NCBI RefSeq assembly: GCF_003977755.1
Contig: NZ_RQWN01000004.1
Span: 124,001-188,000, forward strand
Length of the DNA: 64,000 nt
Reading direction: 5' to 3'
Source: Haloterrigena salifodinae
GTDB lineage: Archaea > Halobacteriota > Halobacteria > Halobacteriales > Natrialbaceae
Within the stretch, counting starts at the first letter, position 1, and each line of letters opens with the position of its first letter. Below are positions 52,609 to 63,142 of the stretch, piece after piece. The position numbers and the translations under genes are program-made. The notes beneath the pieces were generated by a model. That model was given only the letters and a program-made list of their open reading frames with translations, had not been told where the DNA came from and searched no databases.

Positions 52609-53982
52609 TCAACTGACGCTGAGACGGTCGTATCGAAGTTCGCCCGCGGCGTAGTCCGAGGAGGTGGGCCATCCGAGCGGGGGGTTCGGTGGTTCTTCCT
52701 CGGAAACCTCCGCCTCAACGAATCCGACCCGGACGTAGACGTCCTGTCCCAGTCGCTCGGTCAAGAGGTCGTCAAGTTGTTGGGCGAGGTCAGGTGGTGC
52801 CTCGCGGTCGCGAGGAATTCCGATGAGGACGTTGACTTCCGGCTCGTTCCCGAGCAGTAAGTCGACGGGTTCGTAGTCGACGGTCACCTCGACGAGCTCG
52901 ACGCCTTCGATGCCCCCTTCGTCGAACTCTCTCTGGATTTGATCCTGAGCCTGCGCCTCGAAAGACTGCGTCTGGAACGTGGTCCAGGTGACGGCACCGA
53001 GGGCGAGAGAGAGGACAGCAACCCCAATGATGATAATTACGATACGAGAGAACACTGCCGCTCGCATGCTCTCGAACTGTCCCGCATCGACCGGTTTGAA
53101 GCCGGCTACGTAGAACAGGATGAGCGCCGAGAGGTTGATAGCGAGGAGGTTCACGAGGACGAGTATCCCCGCTCCGACAGCGGCTCCAGGGACCCCGAAC
53201 GCGATTCCCAGACCGGAGGTTGCCGCAGGGGGAATGAGCGCCACGGCGATGGCCACGCCCACGAGTGCCGAACCGGCACCCCGCATGATGCTAATCGCCC
53301 CGGCGAGGCCCGAACCGAGAGCGAGAAACAGCGCCAGAAAGTTCGGATTTGTCCGTTCTGTGACCTGCGGGATGCTCAAAATGTCGAGCTGGGGGGGAAC
53401 GAGAATCGTCTGCTGCACTACCCAGCCCATGACGGCACCGACCGCGATGGCTGTGACGAGCCCCGTCACTTGGAGCTTAACACCTCGAGATGCCATCCGC
53501 TGGTCGTCGAGAATCGTCCCGACGCTCGCGGAGATGGCGGGACCCATGAGTGGCGCGACTACCATCGCACCGATGATGGTGGCGGCGGAGTCGAGTAATA
53601 GTCCTGTAGTTGCGATGATCGTACTCAGGATGAGGAATGCGAAAAACGTCGAGTTGGCTGGCGCGAGGTCTTGCGCTCGCGTATACAACTCCTCCCGCGA
53701 GATGCGTAGCCCCGGGAACCGTTCTACCAACTCCGGGAGCCGTTGTGAGACGACGGTCTCCGTCGCCATGACGATCGTGTAAGCGTCCTCTCGAACTCCC
53801 GCCTCCGTCAGTCGCTCCAGTATCGGTTCGACACCGCTCGCCGGGACGGGGAACTGGACCATGGCCTCGAAATCCCCCCGGCCGACTTCTTCGAAGACCG
53901 CGTAGTCGATCCCTTCCTCGTCGAGAGCCCCGAGAACACTCTCTCGTGATCCGTCGGGGATCAATACTTGTACGAGGCGCAT
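52609..53982 (-). CDS. DUF389 (TIGR00341-type) membrane protein
   Basis: 457 residues. An N-terminal ACT-like regulatory region (MRLVQVLIPDGSRESVLGAL) precedes six to eight membrane helices with the conserved GAMVVAPLMGPAISASVGTI and LVGVAIAVALIPPAATSGLG motifs. A C-terminal acidic domain (about 340-457) ends the protein. The molecular function of DUF389 proteins is unknown. It is in the same direction as the GAP-family gene 168 bp upstream and could form an operon with it. Sequence looks intact. Confidence 0.88.
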   Translation of the reverse strand: MRLVQVLIPDGSRESVLGALDEEGIDYAVFEEVGRGDFEAMVQFPVPASGVEPILERLTEAGVREDAYTIVMATETVVSQRLPELVERFPGLRISREELYTRAQDLAPANSTFFAFLILSTIIATTGLLLDSAATIIGAMVVAPLMGPAISASVGTILDDQRMASRGVKLQVTGLVTAIAVGAVMGWVVQQTILVPPQLDILSIPQVTERTNPNFLALFLALGSGLAGAISIMRGAGSALVGVAIAVALIPPAATSGLGIAFGVPGAAVGAGILVLVNLLAINLSALILFYVAGFKPVDAGQFESMRAAVFSRIVIIIIGVAVLSLALGAVTWTTFQTQSFEAQAQDQIQREFDEGGIEGVELVEVTVDYEPVDLLLGNEPEVNVLIGIPRDREAPPDLAQQLDDLLTERLGQDVYVRVGFVEAEVSEEEPPNPPLGWPTSSDYAAGELRYDRLSVS

Positions 53983-54149
53983 ACGGTGTAAAGGACGTCT
54001 GTAGCAATAAATAATTGTTAAGATGACATGTTAGTCAGGAATATCGCGGAGGACAAACCGGCTTCGAAGCCCCACGGTACCACCACTATTCGATTCCGTG
54101 CGACGAGGGAATACCAGTATCAGTTTCGTCTTGTCTGTAGATAGCGGTC

Positions 54150-54782
54150 TTACCCGAGGAGGTTCTGAAGCGTCAGGACGACGAACAGACCGATCACCAG
54201 TTCGGAGATAATCCACGAGTTGTCGTTCATCCAGTCGCGGATCTTCGGGAGTGTGGCTTCTGCCCGCTTGCCCAAGACAAACACACCAAGAGACGGAAGT
54301 GCTAAAATAAAGAGTGTGAGCAGGACGAACCCAGCCGCGTCCGTGACCGGGTCGCCGTTCGCCGCGAGGTAGGTTCCGACGCTAATCGAGGTGACAATGT
54401 CGGTCGGGAAGACCCCCAACAGGAGAAACCCCAGCCGAAACGAGAACCGCGGTGACGCGCTGGTCAACTTCCCCATCCACTCCGGCGGTTCGGATACGTT
54501 CCGCTTTCGGTAGGTCTCCACCGCCGCGTAGAGGAGGAGGACGAGGACAACGAGATAGAGCAGTTGCTTCGCGCTCGCACCGAGTAGACCGCCACCACCG
54601 CCGAAACGGTTCCCGAGGAGGTACGCGACGACGACGATGAGACTGATCGAAAGAGACGCGCCGAAGACGTACGCCGCAGAGTTCTTCCGCCACTCTTCGC
54701 TCGTGGCGAGAAAGATGGGCGAGAGTATCTGTGGACCCGCGATCATCACGATGGCCAACGGGAGCACCTGCACGAGACTCAT
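54150..54782 (-). CDS. GAP-family (LysE-like) membrane protein
   Basis: 210 residues with six hydrophobic segments. It starts MSLVQVLPLAIVMIAGPQIL and has LGFLLLGVFPTDIVTSISVG, typical of the GAP/Sap family related to lipid-addressing proteins of actinobacteria and LysE exporters. It ends LVIGLFVVLTLQNLLG. The cargo is unknown in archaea. It precedes the DUF389 gene in the same direction. Confidence 0.8.
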   Translation of the reverse strand: MSLVQVLPLAIVMIAGPQILSPIFLATSEEWRKNSAAYVFGASLSISLIVVVAYLLGNRFGGGGGLLGASAKQLLYLVVLVLLLYAAVETYRKRNVSEPPEWMGKLTSASPRFSFRLGFLLLGVFPTDIVTSISVGTYLAANGDPVTDAAGFVLLTLFILALPSLGVFVLGKRAEATLPKIRDWMNDNSWIISELVIGLFVVLTLQNLLG

Positions 54783-55567
54783 AGCTCGTGCTCGTTGTGA
54801 TCCGATTCGTTCTGTCGACCAGAGCCTCTATTTGCGGGAACGTATGAATTGTGCAACATTATCGGGCTCCCTTGTCGGAGAGTAGTAAGCCGACGATGGC
54901 ATTAGTGTTATTGGGGGAACACGATAGCCATTGTTTCTTACACGTACTGCGTTCGCCTGGAGTCGCTCTGTTGCCGATTGAACCCCATGCCGTAGCCCCC
55001 TTGACGATCAAGATGAGGCACTTCTCGGAACGTTTTATCATCTCAGGAATGTTGATTCAAAAGAAGGGAGTACTAATATAGCGACACATCTTCTCGACGA
55101 CGAGTACCGCATAATACGCGACGGCGAGCGCACCGCCGAGAGCTCGAAGGGTTCGAGATACGTACGGCGTATCTCGTATTTTAGCGTTCTCTGAGTAGGA
55201 ATTGAACAGCGCAAAAAAGTTGTGAGGTTCGGTATTTTCTACATTCGCACTGTATACTCAACACGGCTCTGCCAACATCACCAATAGCTGAGAGAAGGAC
55301 CAGCGTTAGATCTGCGCGATCTATTCAGCACGGCTTGTTTGAATTACTCGAATCTGTCAGAGGTGGCGTGATCGACTCAGAGGATGAGTTCAGTGCGATG
55401 ATCTCGTTTGTTTCACGCCTAATCTAATGAACCAGCCGTTCGGTAGGTCTGCGAACTGAGCGCCGGAAAGTAATGACGTTCAATGGAAATTGAGAGGGTA
55501 TAATACCAGAATGATATATGTGGATTAAAGCCTGCTTTTAATACTCTTAGGGGGATAGCCACCAGCA
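54783..55567. other. Intergenic with a possible membrane-protein remnant
   Basis: On the minus strand 55057-55250 an open stretch without a start reads NFFALFNSYSENAKI ... LRALGGALAVAYYAVLVVEK, a plausible membrane-protein end. At 55155-55180 CGAGATACG-tacgg-CGTATCTCG forms a 9-bp hairpin. A half copy of the GCTGAATAC palindrome lies near 55325. Nothing else is supported. Confidence 0.4.
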
Positions 55568-56610
55568 ATGGATACAGAAGACAAAGAAATCCTTCGTATA
55601 CTTACAGACTCTACTAATAGTGAAATTTTAACAGCGCTCACTGATGCTCCTCGCGGCCTCTCTGTAACGGAACTCGCCGAACAACTCGTTTCAGGGGAGG
55701 AAACGGAACTCAAGCAGACGATCATCTCGCTCCATCACAATTACCTGCCCCGACTCGATGAAGCGTGTCTCCCGTACGCGGAGAACGCCATCGAACGCGG
55801 CGTCGACCTTCACGCCGGGACGAAAAACCGAGACGCTCGAGAGGCCAGCAGCGGTCGCTGATGACGCTCCCGAATTCGCTGTCCACGTCTCCCTCTCGAC
55901 GGTCGATCGGACGTCCTATGCAGCAACTGTGACGCGGATCCTGCAGTCGAAAAACCTGCGACCGACTCGAGACGCTGTCTCGCTGCTTCACGCATTGACC
56001 AACTCACCGTACGCCACTGCTCGAGCACTGCAGCAACTGGCCGATGAAGAGAAACATCGTGAACTCCGACCAGACGAACTCCGCTACGCGTTAGGAGCAC
56101 TCGATCCCGAGCAGTTGCTCTCCGGTCTCCCACTAACAGTTGGACGAATCGTTCAGACGCTTCTCACAGCCAAAAACCGCCTGTCACAGCGTGACCTCGC
56201 CGACCAAGCAGGCGTCTCAACACGGACCATCCGGAACTATCGCAACCGGTTCGAGGCGTTCGATCTCATCCAGATTGACGAGACCGGGTACCGCCTAGCA
56301 CTCTCATTCCAGACTACTTCCGAACGCCGCGATCCCGTTGGTCCACCAGTCCTCGAGGTGAACCAGACGCTCCTCGACGCCGCCGACGCGTTTCTCGAGA
56401 CACTCCTCCCGCCAGCGCGATACAGTGATCCCCGATGACCCACTCGGCAGCGTGCTGTTCTGGCCGCCGGATCCGTCGCGATTACTCGATCACCACCGAG
56501 TCGGATCGTGGCTGCGATTAGCAGCTGCGCTCACAGCGATAGAACCTACCGGGAATAACCGAGCGGTGCAGATGGGCCCACCGCTTGAACAGCAAGCGCT
56601 TTGCGCTTGA
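55568..56610 (+). pseudogene. Composite pseudogene: DUF7344-like HTH N-terminus joined to plasmid-type protein copy B
   Basis: ATG 55568 begins MDTEDKEILRILTDSTNSEI and LSVTELAEQLVSGEE, a small haloarchaeal HTH of the DUF7344 kind, up to the helix LHHNYLPRLDEA. The frame is then lost and a second family takes over: RPAAVADDAPEFAVHVSLST, LLHALTNSPYATARALQQLA, VGRIVQTLLTAKNRLSQRDL, HTH GVSTRTIRNYRNRFEAFDLI. Another one-base insertion near 56427 separates the tail DDPLGSVLFWPPDPSRLLDH. Copy B keeps the 80-residue block missing in copy A. No function can be assigned. Confidence 0.7.
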
Positions 56611-56839
56611 CACCCTCTCGTGCCTAACCAGTCGATGGTAGCACGGTTCCTTCCTTCAGAACTCTGTCTGAAACTGAATCGGGTAGTTCAGTAAGTACGT
56701 GTGCGAACCTAACGCGCTTACTTCCATCAGCCAATATGGATGTTGGGAGAGCCGTGCTGAATACAGAGCGCGTATTTAGTATCGCAACGAACTCAGATAC
56801 AGGTTCACCCGGAGCCCTGCGGGGTTTTCGTCGTCCCAG

Positions 56840-57844
56840 TCACTCCGAATGGGGTGCTTCCGTTGCGGGTGGCACTCGAGACCGGCCTGCGAGACTCCCG
56901 AACAGCCACTCGGATCGCGTGAGCTGGGCCTCTCGCTCTTGTTGCTTGGGGAACCTCCGTTCACGGGTTTGGGCGTAGTTCAGCAATGCAACGAGGACTA
57001 CGCCTCCGATCGTGTTGCCGAGGAGGACCGGGAGGAAGAGATCTACGGTGACGGCTGCCAGGCTGGCTGCATCGGAGAACACCAAGTACATGGCTTCGCA
57101 GGATGTGACGACGACGTGATGGAGCCCGGTCGCTGGAATCATATAGATGATCCCGTAAATGAGCAGCAGACGGGCGGTCGAGTCCCGCGTTGCATGGTTG
57201 AGCCAGACCATGCCCGCGACGAGCCATCCAGCGAAGATTGCCTTGAAGAACAGGTCCCACCACGGTGTCTCAACGGCCTCTAATCCAAACTCCACGGCCA
57301 ACCGCGTTGATTCGGGGGTGAACACGCCGGTCTTCGCCAGTACTAGCGCGCCCATCGTCGCACCCAAGACGTTGCCTACGAGAACGATCATCCACAGACG
57401 TAACAGGAGCGGCAGACTGGCGATACGGGTCAACACCAGCGTCACCGGTGGAAGCGTGTTCTCGGTGAACAGCTGGTACCGTCCCATGACGATGAACAGG
57501 AACCCGATCGGGTACAACGTCGCTGCCAGTAAGCCGGTCGGCTCGCCGGGCACCGCTGCCGCGACTGCGGCGTGACCGAGGAACGTCAGTGTGATCGCGA
57601 ATCCGGCTGCCAATCCGCTGTAAAACAGTTCGCGGCTGCTTGAGTCGATCTCCTCTTCAGCGGTCGCGACGACCCGCTGGAAAATCTCGTCGGTCGAAAA
57701 CCAGTCTCGAACGGCTGCACCGGCAGCGGGTGCGCCGCTTTGTGCGTGATCGAGCGCATCCCGGAACCGCTCCTCGACCTTGTCGGGATGGAGGGATTGA
57801 TTTTCTCCTGTCTCCTCCTCGTCAGGCGAGTCCCCACCTGTCAT
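56840..57844 (-). CDS. Formate/nitrite-transporter-family (FNT, YfdC-like) membrane protein
   Basis: 334 residues. A hydrophilic acidic N-terminus of about 70 residues precedes six membrane helices in the FNT/aquaporin-like fold, with FYSGLAAGFAITLTFLG, LVGNVLGATMGALVLA and LLGNTIGGVVLVALLNYAQ. FNT proteins are pentameric channels for small anions; the YfdC subgroup has unknown substrate. The basic C-terminal tail is about 40 residues. The gene stands alone, flanked by dispersed repeats. Intact. Confidence 0.85.
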   Translation of the reverse strand: MTGGDSPDEEETGENQSLHPDKVEERFRDALDHAQSGAPAAGAAVRDWFSTDEIFQRVVATAEEEIDSSSRELFYSGLAAGFAITLTFLGHAAVAAAVPGEPTGLLAATLYPIGFLFIVMGRYQLFTENTLPPVTLVLTRIASLPLLLRLWMIVLVGNVLGATMGALVLAKTGVFTPESTRLAVEFGLEAVETPWWDLFFKAIFAGWLVAGMVWLNHATRDSTARLLLIYGIIYMIPATGLHHVVVTSCEAMYLVFSDAASLAAVTVDLFLPVLLGNTIGGVVLVALLNYAQTRERRFPKQQEREAQLTRSEWLFGSLAGRSRVPPATEAPHSE

Positions 57845-58565
57845 AGAGTCATTACGGCACCACCGGATATGTAATCCCTCCCCGGGGCATTACGGACCGG
57901 CGCTGGAGTGGTTCATCCGGGTGAATATGAGCGGAACTACCCGCTGAATAACGTCTCTGGCCGTATTTAGACACGGGATTCGAAGGCGATAGAACCCACA
58001 GTCGGGTGTCGTCACGCGAAAGTAAGAGGTGCTATCGAAAGAAAGCCCGTCACCACAATCTCTCGTTCTATCGAGGCTATAGGATTATCGCTTTGACCGC
58101 TAGTCGAAGTTCTCGGCGACGATTCGCATATTGGATCAGACTTACGCCCCAGAGCTGCTCTCACTAGACTAACGTCTAAACGAGGCCGAGCCCCTGTATT
58201 CAGCAGTCGGGTACTGACAGTGCCGGGGAGATAGTATTCGACGTGCTGCACTTATCCTCTCTATCTCGCACACGGTTTCCATCTGAAATATGATGGTTTG
58301 TTCAGCTACTGCTGAATACTGGACGCGTATTCAGCGGATTCCGATGATCACTCGGTGAGTACGGCCGACCGTCGGAACGAAGAACTGCCGTCTCACTAAA
58401 CTGGTATCGGGAATTCACTCAATTGATCCATCAGCTCGAAGAAAACCACCCTTATCGTGCATCGTGGTGTGCTCTTGCAACAGTTGCATGACCAGCAATG
58501 GCTGCCAGATTATCACTAGATGCCTATCTATTCCCTGTGATCGTACCTCGCTTGAGGCGTGACTT
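57845..58565. other. 720-bp intergenic region, no gene seen
   Basis: Contains the perfect copy of the GCTGAATAC palindrome at 58308-58332 and a half copy near 58196. Short frames on both strands have no coding character. Confidence 0.4.
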
Positions 58566-59960
58566 ATGACGATCACCGCTCCGATCGACGAACTCGAATA
58601 CGAAAAGCTTGCTAAGGAAACCCATGGCAAGGTGCTCCGTCCCGGAGACGACGGCTACGACGAGGCCCGATCGATCTGGAATGCGATGATCGACCGGGAA
58701 CCGGCCGTCATCGTCCGCCCCGCCGGGGCAGCCGACGTGATGACCGCCGTGGAGTTTGCCCGCGATCGCGATCTCCCGCTCTCAGTCAAAGGTGGCGGCC
58801 ATAACGTCGCTGGTAACGCCATCTGTGACAACGGTCTCACGATCGATCTGTCCACAATCTCATTGGTACGAGTTGATTCCTCATCACGAACCGCCCGCAT
58901 CGGGCCCGGTGCGACGATGGCCGACCTCGACCACGAGACGCAGGCGTTCGGCCTCGCTACACCTGGCGGCGTCATCTCGACGACCGGCGTCGCCGGGGTC
59001 ACGCTCGGCGGTGGGATCGGCTGGCTCAGCCGTAAATACGGCCTTTCGATCGACAACCTTCGGTCGGTCGATGTCGTCACCGCGGACGGGGAGCTTGTAA
59101 CCGCAAATGAAGACGAGAACCTGGACCTCTTCTGGGCGATCCGCGGCGGAAGCGGTAACTTCGGGATCATCACGTCGTTCGAATTCGATCTCCACGAAGT
59201 CGGCCCGCAAGTGCTTTTCGGGCCGATTGTCTATCCGTACGAGGACGCACCTGACGTGCTCGCCCGCTACGGAGAGTTTACTCGAGGCGCACCGCGAGAG
59301 TGCACTGTCTGGGCGAACAGCGTCGCTGCGCCGCCGCTTCCGTTCCTTCCCGAAGCGATCCACGGAACTACGGTTCTCATACTGATGGGATTCTATGCCG
59401 GCGATCTCGATGAGGGCAAAGCGGTGCTCGAACCGCTCCGTAAGTACGGCGATCCCATCGCCGACGCCGTCGAACCGATGCGCTATACCGAGGTCCAGAG
59501 CCTGCTGGACGAACTGTACGCTGAGGGTGCCCGAAACTACTGGAAGGCGCCCAATTTCACGGCCCTCACCGAAGAGACGATCGACACCGTAATCGACTCC
59601 GCTGAACGGTCCCCGACCCCGCAATCTGAGGTACTCATCCATCAGGTCGGCGGGGCCGTCAACGATGTCGCGTCGGATGCGACCGCATACCCACACCGGA
59701 ATACGGAGTACATCGTAACCGTCGGCGCACGCTGGGAGGATCCGGCGAAGGACGACGAGTGCATCGCGTGGGTTCGAGAGTGTCACGATGCGCTCGCTGA
59801 AGGTGCGACGGGCGGGACGTACGTCAACTTCGAGGGCGACCGCGAGGGCCGTGAGCGGAACGCATACGGTGAGAACTACGACCGACTCGTCGAGTCGAAA
59901 AACGAGTACGACCCGGAGAACCTCTTCCAACTGAATCAAAACGTGAAGCCGGCGGACTAG
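58566..59960 (+). CDS. FAD-linked oxidoreductase, berberine-bridge-enzyme type
   Basis: 464 residues. The FAD_binding_4 domain has VKGGGHNVAGNAICDNGLTI, with H79 in the position that binds FAD covalently, and the STTGVAGVTLGGGIGWLSRK loop. There the second covalent-site Cys of plant BBE enzymes is absent, so attachment is probably through His only. The C-terminal BBE motif is YVNFEGDREGRERNAYGENY ... DPENLFQLNQNV. Such enzymes oxidise sugars or other alcohols. The gene stands alone. No signal peptide, so it is cytoplasmic. Substrate unknown. Confidence 0.9.
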   Translation: MTITAPIDELEYEKLAKETHGKVLRPGDDGYDEARSIWNAMIDREPAVIVRPAGAADVMTAVEFARDRDLPLSVKGGGHNVAGNAICDNGLTIDLSTISLVRVDSSSRTARIGPGATMADLDHETQAFGLATPGGVISTTGVAGVTLGGGIGWLSRKYGLSIDNLRSVDVVTADGELVTANEDENLDLFWAIRGGSGNFGIITSFEFDLHEVGPQVLFGPIVYPYEDAPDVLARYGEFTRGAPRECTVWANSVAAPPLPFLPEAIHGTTVLILMGFYAGDLDEGKAVLEPLRKYGDPIADAVEPMRYTEVQSLLDELYAEGARNYWKAPNFTALTEETIDTVIDSAERSPTPQSEVLIHQVGGAVNDVASDATAYPHRNTEYIVTVGARWEDPAKDDECIAWVRECHDALAEGATGGTYVNFEGDREGRERNAYGENYDRLVESKNEYDPENLFQLNQNVKPAD

Positions 59961-60115
59961 GAGGGAAGTGGTTCATACATTCTTTGTATCCAGCACACCT
60001 CTCTTGACAGCGACTCGGGAGTTTGGACAGAGCCTGCTGAATACAGAGCGCGTATGCATCACCAAGATTACGAACGACCACAGCATTATCCCGCTTGCTT
60101 CCCTAAGGTGCAGGG

Positions 60116-60409
60116 ATGGTAGACACGGAAAACGGCCGAGAGAAGCAAGCAAACGACGAGAACCGACGCGGGGACGGAGTTCCGGACTCGCTTCCCGAGT
60201 GCCACCGTCGCGGCTGCACCGAGAGGGCGACGTTTGTCGTCCTCGAACGATATCAGGAAGAAACCGGGCACGGTGCCGTTGAAGCAGAGGCCGTTCTCTG
60301 TCAAGAGCATGCCGACGAAGAGAGTCCCACGAATCTTGATGGTAGTTATGCGGATTACGTGTTTCGTGTCGAGCCTCTCCAAGGGACACTGGACATGGAC
60401 ACAGAGTAA
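60116..60409 (+). CDS. Small Cys/His-containing haloarchaeal protein
   Basis: 97 residues. CHRRGCTERATFVVLERYQE and AVLCQEHADEES give a C-x4-C ... C-x2-H arrangement that could hold zinc. The N-terminus is hydrophilic and disordered-looking. Composition is acidic like true haloarchaeal genes. No neighbours suggest a role. Confidence 0.6.
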   Translation: MVDTENGREKQANDENRRGDGVPDSLPECHRRGCTERATFVVLERYQEETGHGAVEAEAVLCQEHADEESPTNLDGSYADYVFRVEPLQGTLDMDTE

Positions 60410-60837
<428 letters not shown>

Positions 60838-62219
60838 ATGGACCTATTCGTCGGCCGACAAACCGAGCTCTCGCGGCTTCAGGACTGCTATGGGTCCGAC
60901 GAGGCCGGCATAGTCGTCATCTTCGGCCGACGCCGGCTCGGTAAGACAGAACTTGTTCGGCAGTCACTGAGCGATCGCGACAATACCGTCTTCTACCAGG
61001 CAACCGAGACGACGTCGCAGGTGCAACTCGACGAGTTCATCAATGTCGCGTCGGAGTCGTTCCCCAGCATCGACCGCATCAAAGGGGAGTGGGAGTCACT
61101 TCTGGGCTATCTCGCTGAGCAGGACGCGGTCGTCGTACTGGACGAGTTCCCGTACCTCATCGACGCAGATGAGAGCCTTCTGTCAGTCATCCAGCGGCTA
61201 TGGGACCAAGAGATACAGGACACGGCCGCGACGCTCGTGCTCGTGGGTTCGTCAATCAGCATGATGGAGGAAGCGACGCTCCTCGGGAACAGTCCACTGT
61301 ACGGCCGGCTCACCGAGAAGATCGACCTTCGACAGCTCGACTTCGACGCTGCGTGCGAGTTCTTCCCCACTCGTATACCCCGGAGGAACAGATGTTCGCG
61401 TGGGGCGTGTTCGGCGGGACGCCGTACTACCTCGACGGCGTCGAACTGGACCACGATCTCGGAACTGTCATCCAGCGCTCAATTCTCTCCCAGCAGGGGT
61501 ACCTTCACAACGAACCCGAGTACGTCCTGCGTACCGAACTCACCGAACCCAACCGGTACTTCGCCATCCTGAAAGCGATCGCCGCCGGGAACACGACCGC
61601 GAACGGGATTGCGGGGACAGTCGGCATCGATGGGAAGCAGATTTCGACGTATGCCCAGAAGCTAGAACGGCTTCGCCTCGTCGAGCGTGAAGTCCCGATC
61701 ACTGAGGACAAGACGAAGTCACGACGGGGGAGATACCGGATCGTCGACCCCCTGTTCCGGTTCTGGTTCCGGTTCGTCTACGGCAACGAAGACCGATACG
61801 AGCGCCTCGGTGACGACGCCTACGAGACAGTTATCGAACCAGAGATGGCCGACTTCGTGAGCCAAGAGTTCGAGAGGCTCTGTCAGGATGCACTCCCCGA
61901 GCTGTATCCCGAAGAGACATTCGTCGACATCGGTCGGTGGTGGTACAAGGAACACGAGGTCGACATCGTCGGTCTGACGGACGACGGGACGATGGTCGCT
62001 GGCGAGTGCAAGTTCACGTCGTCGCCACTTGACTACAGTGCACTCGCGTCGCTCGAAGACCACACCGACCAGATTCGATGGGCACCCAACAGTGGCGATG
62101 TGGAGCGGAAGTACGTGCTCTTCGCCAGAAGTAGATTCACGCAGTCGGTTCGTGAGGCCGCCGCTGAACGCGACGACCTCGAACTGGTCGACCTCGCAGA
62201 AATTATCGAGAACGTCTGA
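60838..62219 (+). pseudogene. Archaeal AAA-type ATPase with C-terminal DUF234 nuclease-like domain, single frameshift
   Basis: ATG 60838 (MDLFVGRQTELSRL) opens the archaeal ATPase domain: Walker A GRRRLGKTELV, Walker B AVVVLDEFPYLI, sensor LVLVGSSISMM. At 61365-61368 a run of four C is one short; adding a C joins FDAACEFFP to HSYTPEEQMFAWGVFGGTPY. The second part has a wHTH (AGTVGIDGKQISTYAQKLER) and a PD-(D/E)XK-like end (HEVDIVGLTDDGTMVAGECK). The full protein is about 460 residues. These ATPases are common in archaeal genomes and of uncertain role. A sequencing slip in the C run is possible. Confidence 0.8.
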
Positions 62220-62228
62220 CTGCGCCGG

Positions 62229-62330
62229 ACGAGGATCTCACCACGAAACTCACAGCCGGCAACTATGAGGATCGCGACCGCTTCCGTAGCGAGATTATGC
62301 GGTCGGCTCACGGCCTTGGTGAACACTGAT
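62229..62330 (+). pseudogene. Third fragment of the plasmid-type HTH protein family
   Basis: Reads DEDLTTKLTAGNYEDRDRFR and SEIMRSAHGLGEH, nearly the same as part of copy A at 49180-49260. It is cut on both sides. Confidence 0.65.
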
Positions 62331-62540
62331 TCATTTCGTCTTTCGATGGGAGTTCGATCGGCTCGCCCGTTGGTTCGATGAGTTCGCTCATGTGTCTCTC
62401 TTCCAGTCGGGAAAGTCTAGTTAATTATCTTGCCGCTACTCGTCTGCCCCGGACCCCTCGAACATCTCCATTTGATTCGAGCAAGCGTGTAGGACGCCCT
62501 GATTGTCCAAGAAGACCCGCTTGTACCGTTCTGTGACGTG
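62323..62540 (-). pseudogene. Two adjoining gene remnants
   Basis: 62436-62540 holds a C-terminus (VTERYKRVFLDNQGVLHACS ... EGSGADE). ATG 62391 then starts MSELIEPTGEPIELPSKDEM and is cut by the repeat fragment at 62330. They look like consecutive genes of an operon whose outer parts were lost. Confidence 0.5.
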
Positions 62541-62589
62541 ACTTCTAATTCTAATGTAACCTAACATGATTAGGTATATTCAAACCGGC

Positions 62590-63015
62590 AGCCGTTCCGG
62601 ATGAACGGCAAGTGGTCTTGGCTGTATGCTGCAATAGACACCGAGACAACGTTGATCCTCGACGTTGCGTTGTTTAGTCGACATAGCACTGATCCGGCGG
62701 TTGCGCTTCTGCAGAAACTCCGCGAGAAACATGATTTCTCCGAGGCTGCGTTTCTCGTTGATCAATTTGGCTATCAGACTACCCCTCTCTCAAGTCGGAC
62801 TGAGCGGTCGGGTTAACTATACCGACCGAAACCGCCTCGAAAAGTGGTTTCACACCCTCAAAATGCGAATTGACCGCTTCCATAATTCATGGGTGGGCAG
62901 TCGGACGAGCGTCCGAGAGTGGCTTGAACAGTTTATGCATTATGAACCAGTTGCACTACCCGAGGAAGTTTCACGTTCTATACTGACTCAATCTCTCACT
63001 GAGGGTACTAACTAA
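62590..63015 (+). mobile_element. Remnant of the same IS type as at 28088-28814
   Basis: Transposase pieces NGKWSWLYAAIDTETTLILD, FLVDQFGYQ and, after a frame change near 62785, NYTDRNRLEKWFHTLKMRI and WVGSRTSVREWLEQF. Both ends are missing. After MHY (62943) the frame runs into an unrelated short tail (PVALPEEVSRSILTQSLTEG) ending at 63015. Confidence 0.75.
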
Positions 63016-63063
63016 ACAGCTCGAAAATCCACCACCCCTAATTAGCCTAGACTCACTCAAAGT

Positions 63064-63085
63064 TTAGACGCGTCTAATTTATATA
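63064..63085 (+). promoter_or_regulatory. Promoter with 14-bp palindromic operator before the multicopper oxidase gene
   Basis: TTAGACGCGTCTAA (63064-63077) is a perfect palindrome touching the TATA-like tttatatat. The form resembles sites of metal-responsive DtxR-type regulators, but the binding protein is unknown. Confidence 0.5.
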
Positions 63086-63142
63086 TTGGGAGTGCCAACT
63101 AGCGCATATGGGTATCCGTAGGCTCAACCAGCGGAGGAGATC

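Noticed and set aside
58884-59939. 351-codon minus frame
   Set aside because: Antisense of the FAD oxidoreductase gene, whose motifs are unmistakable.
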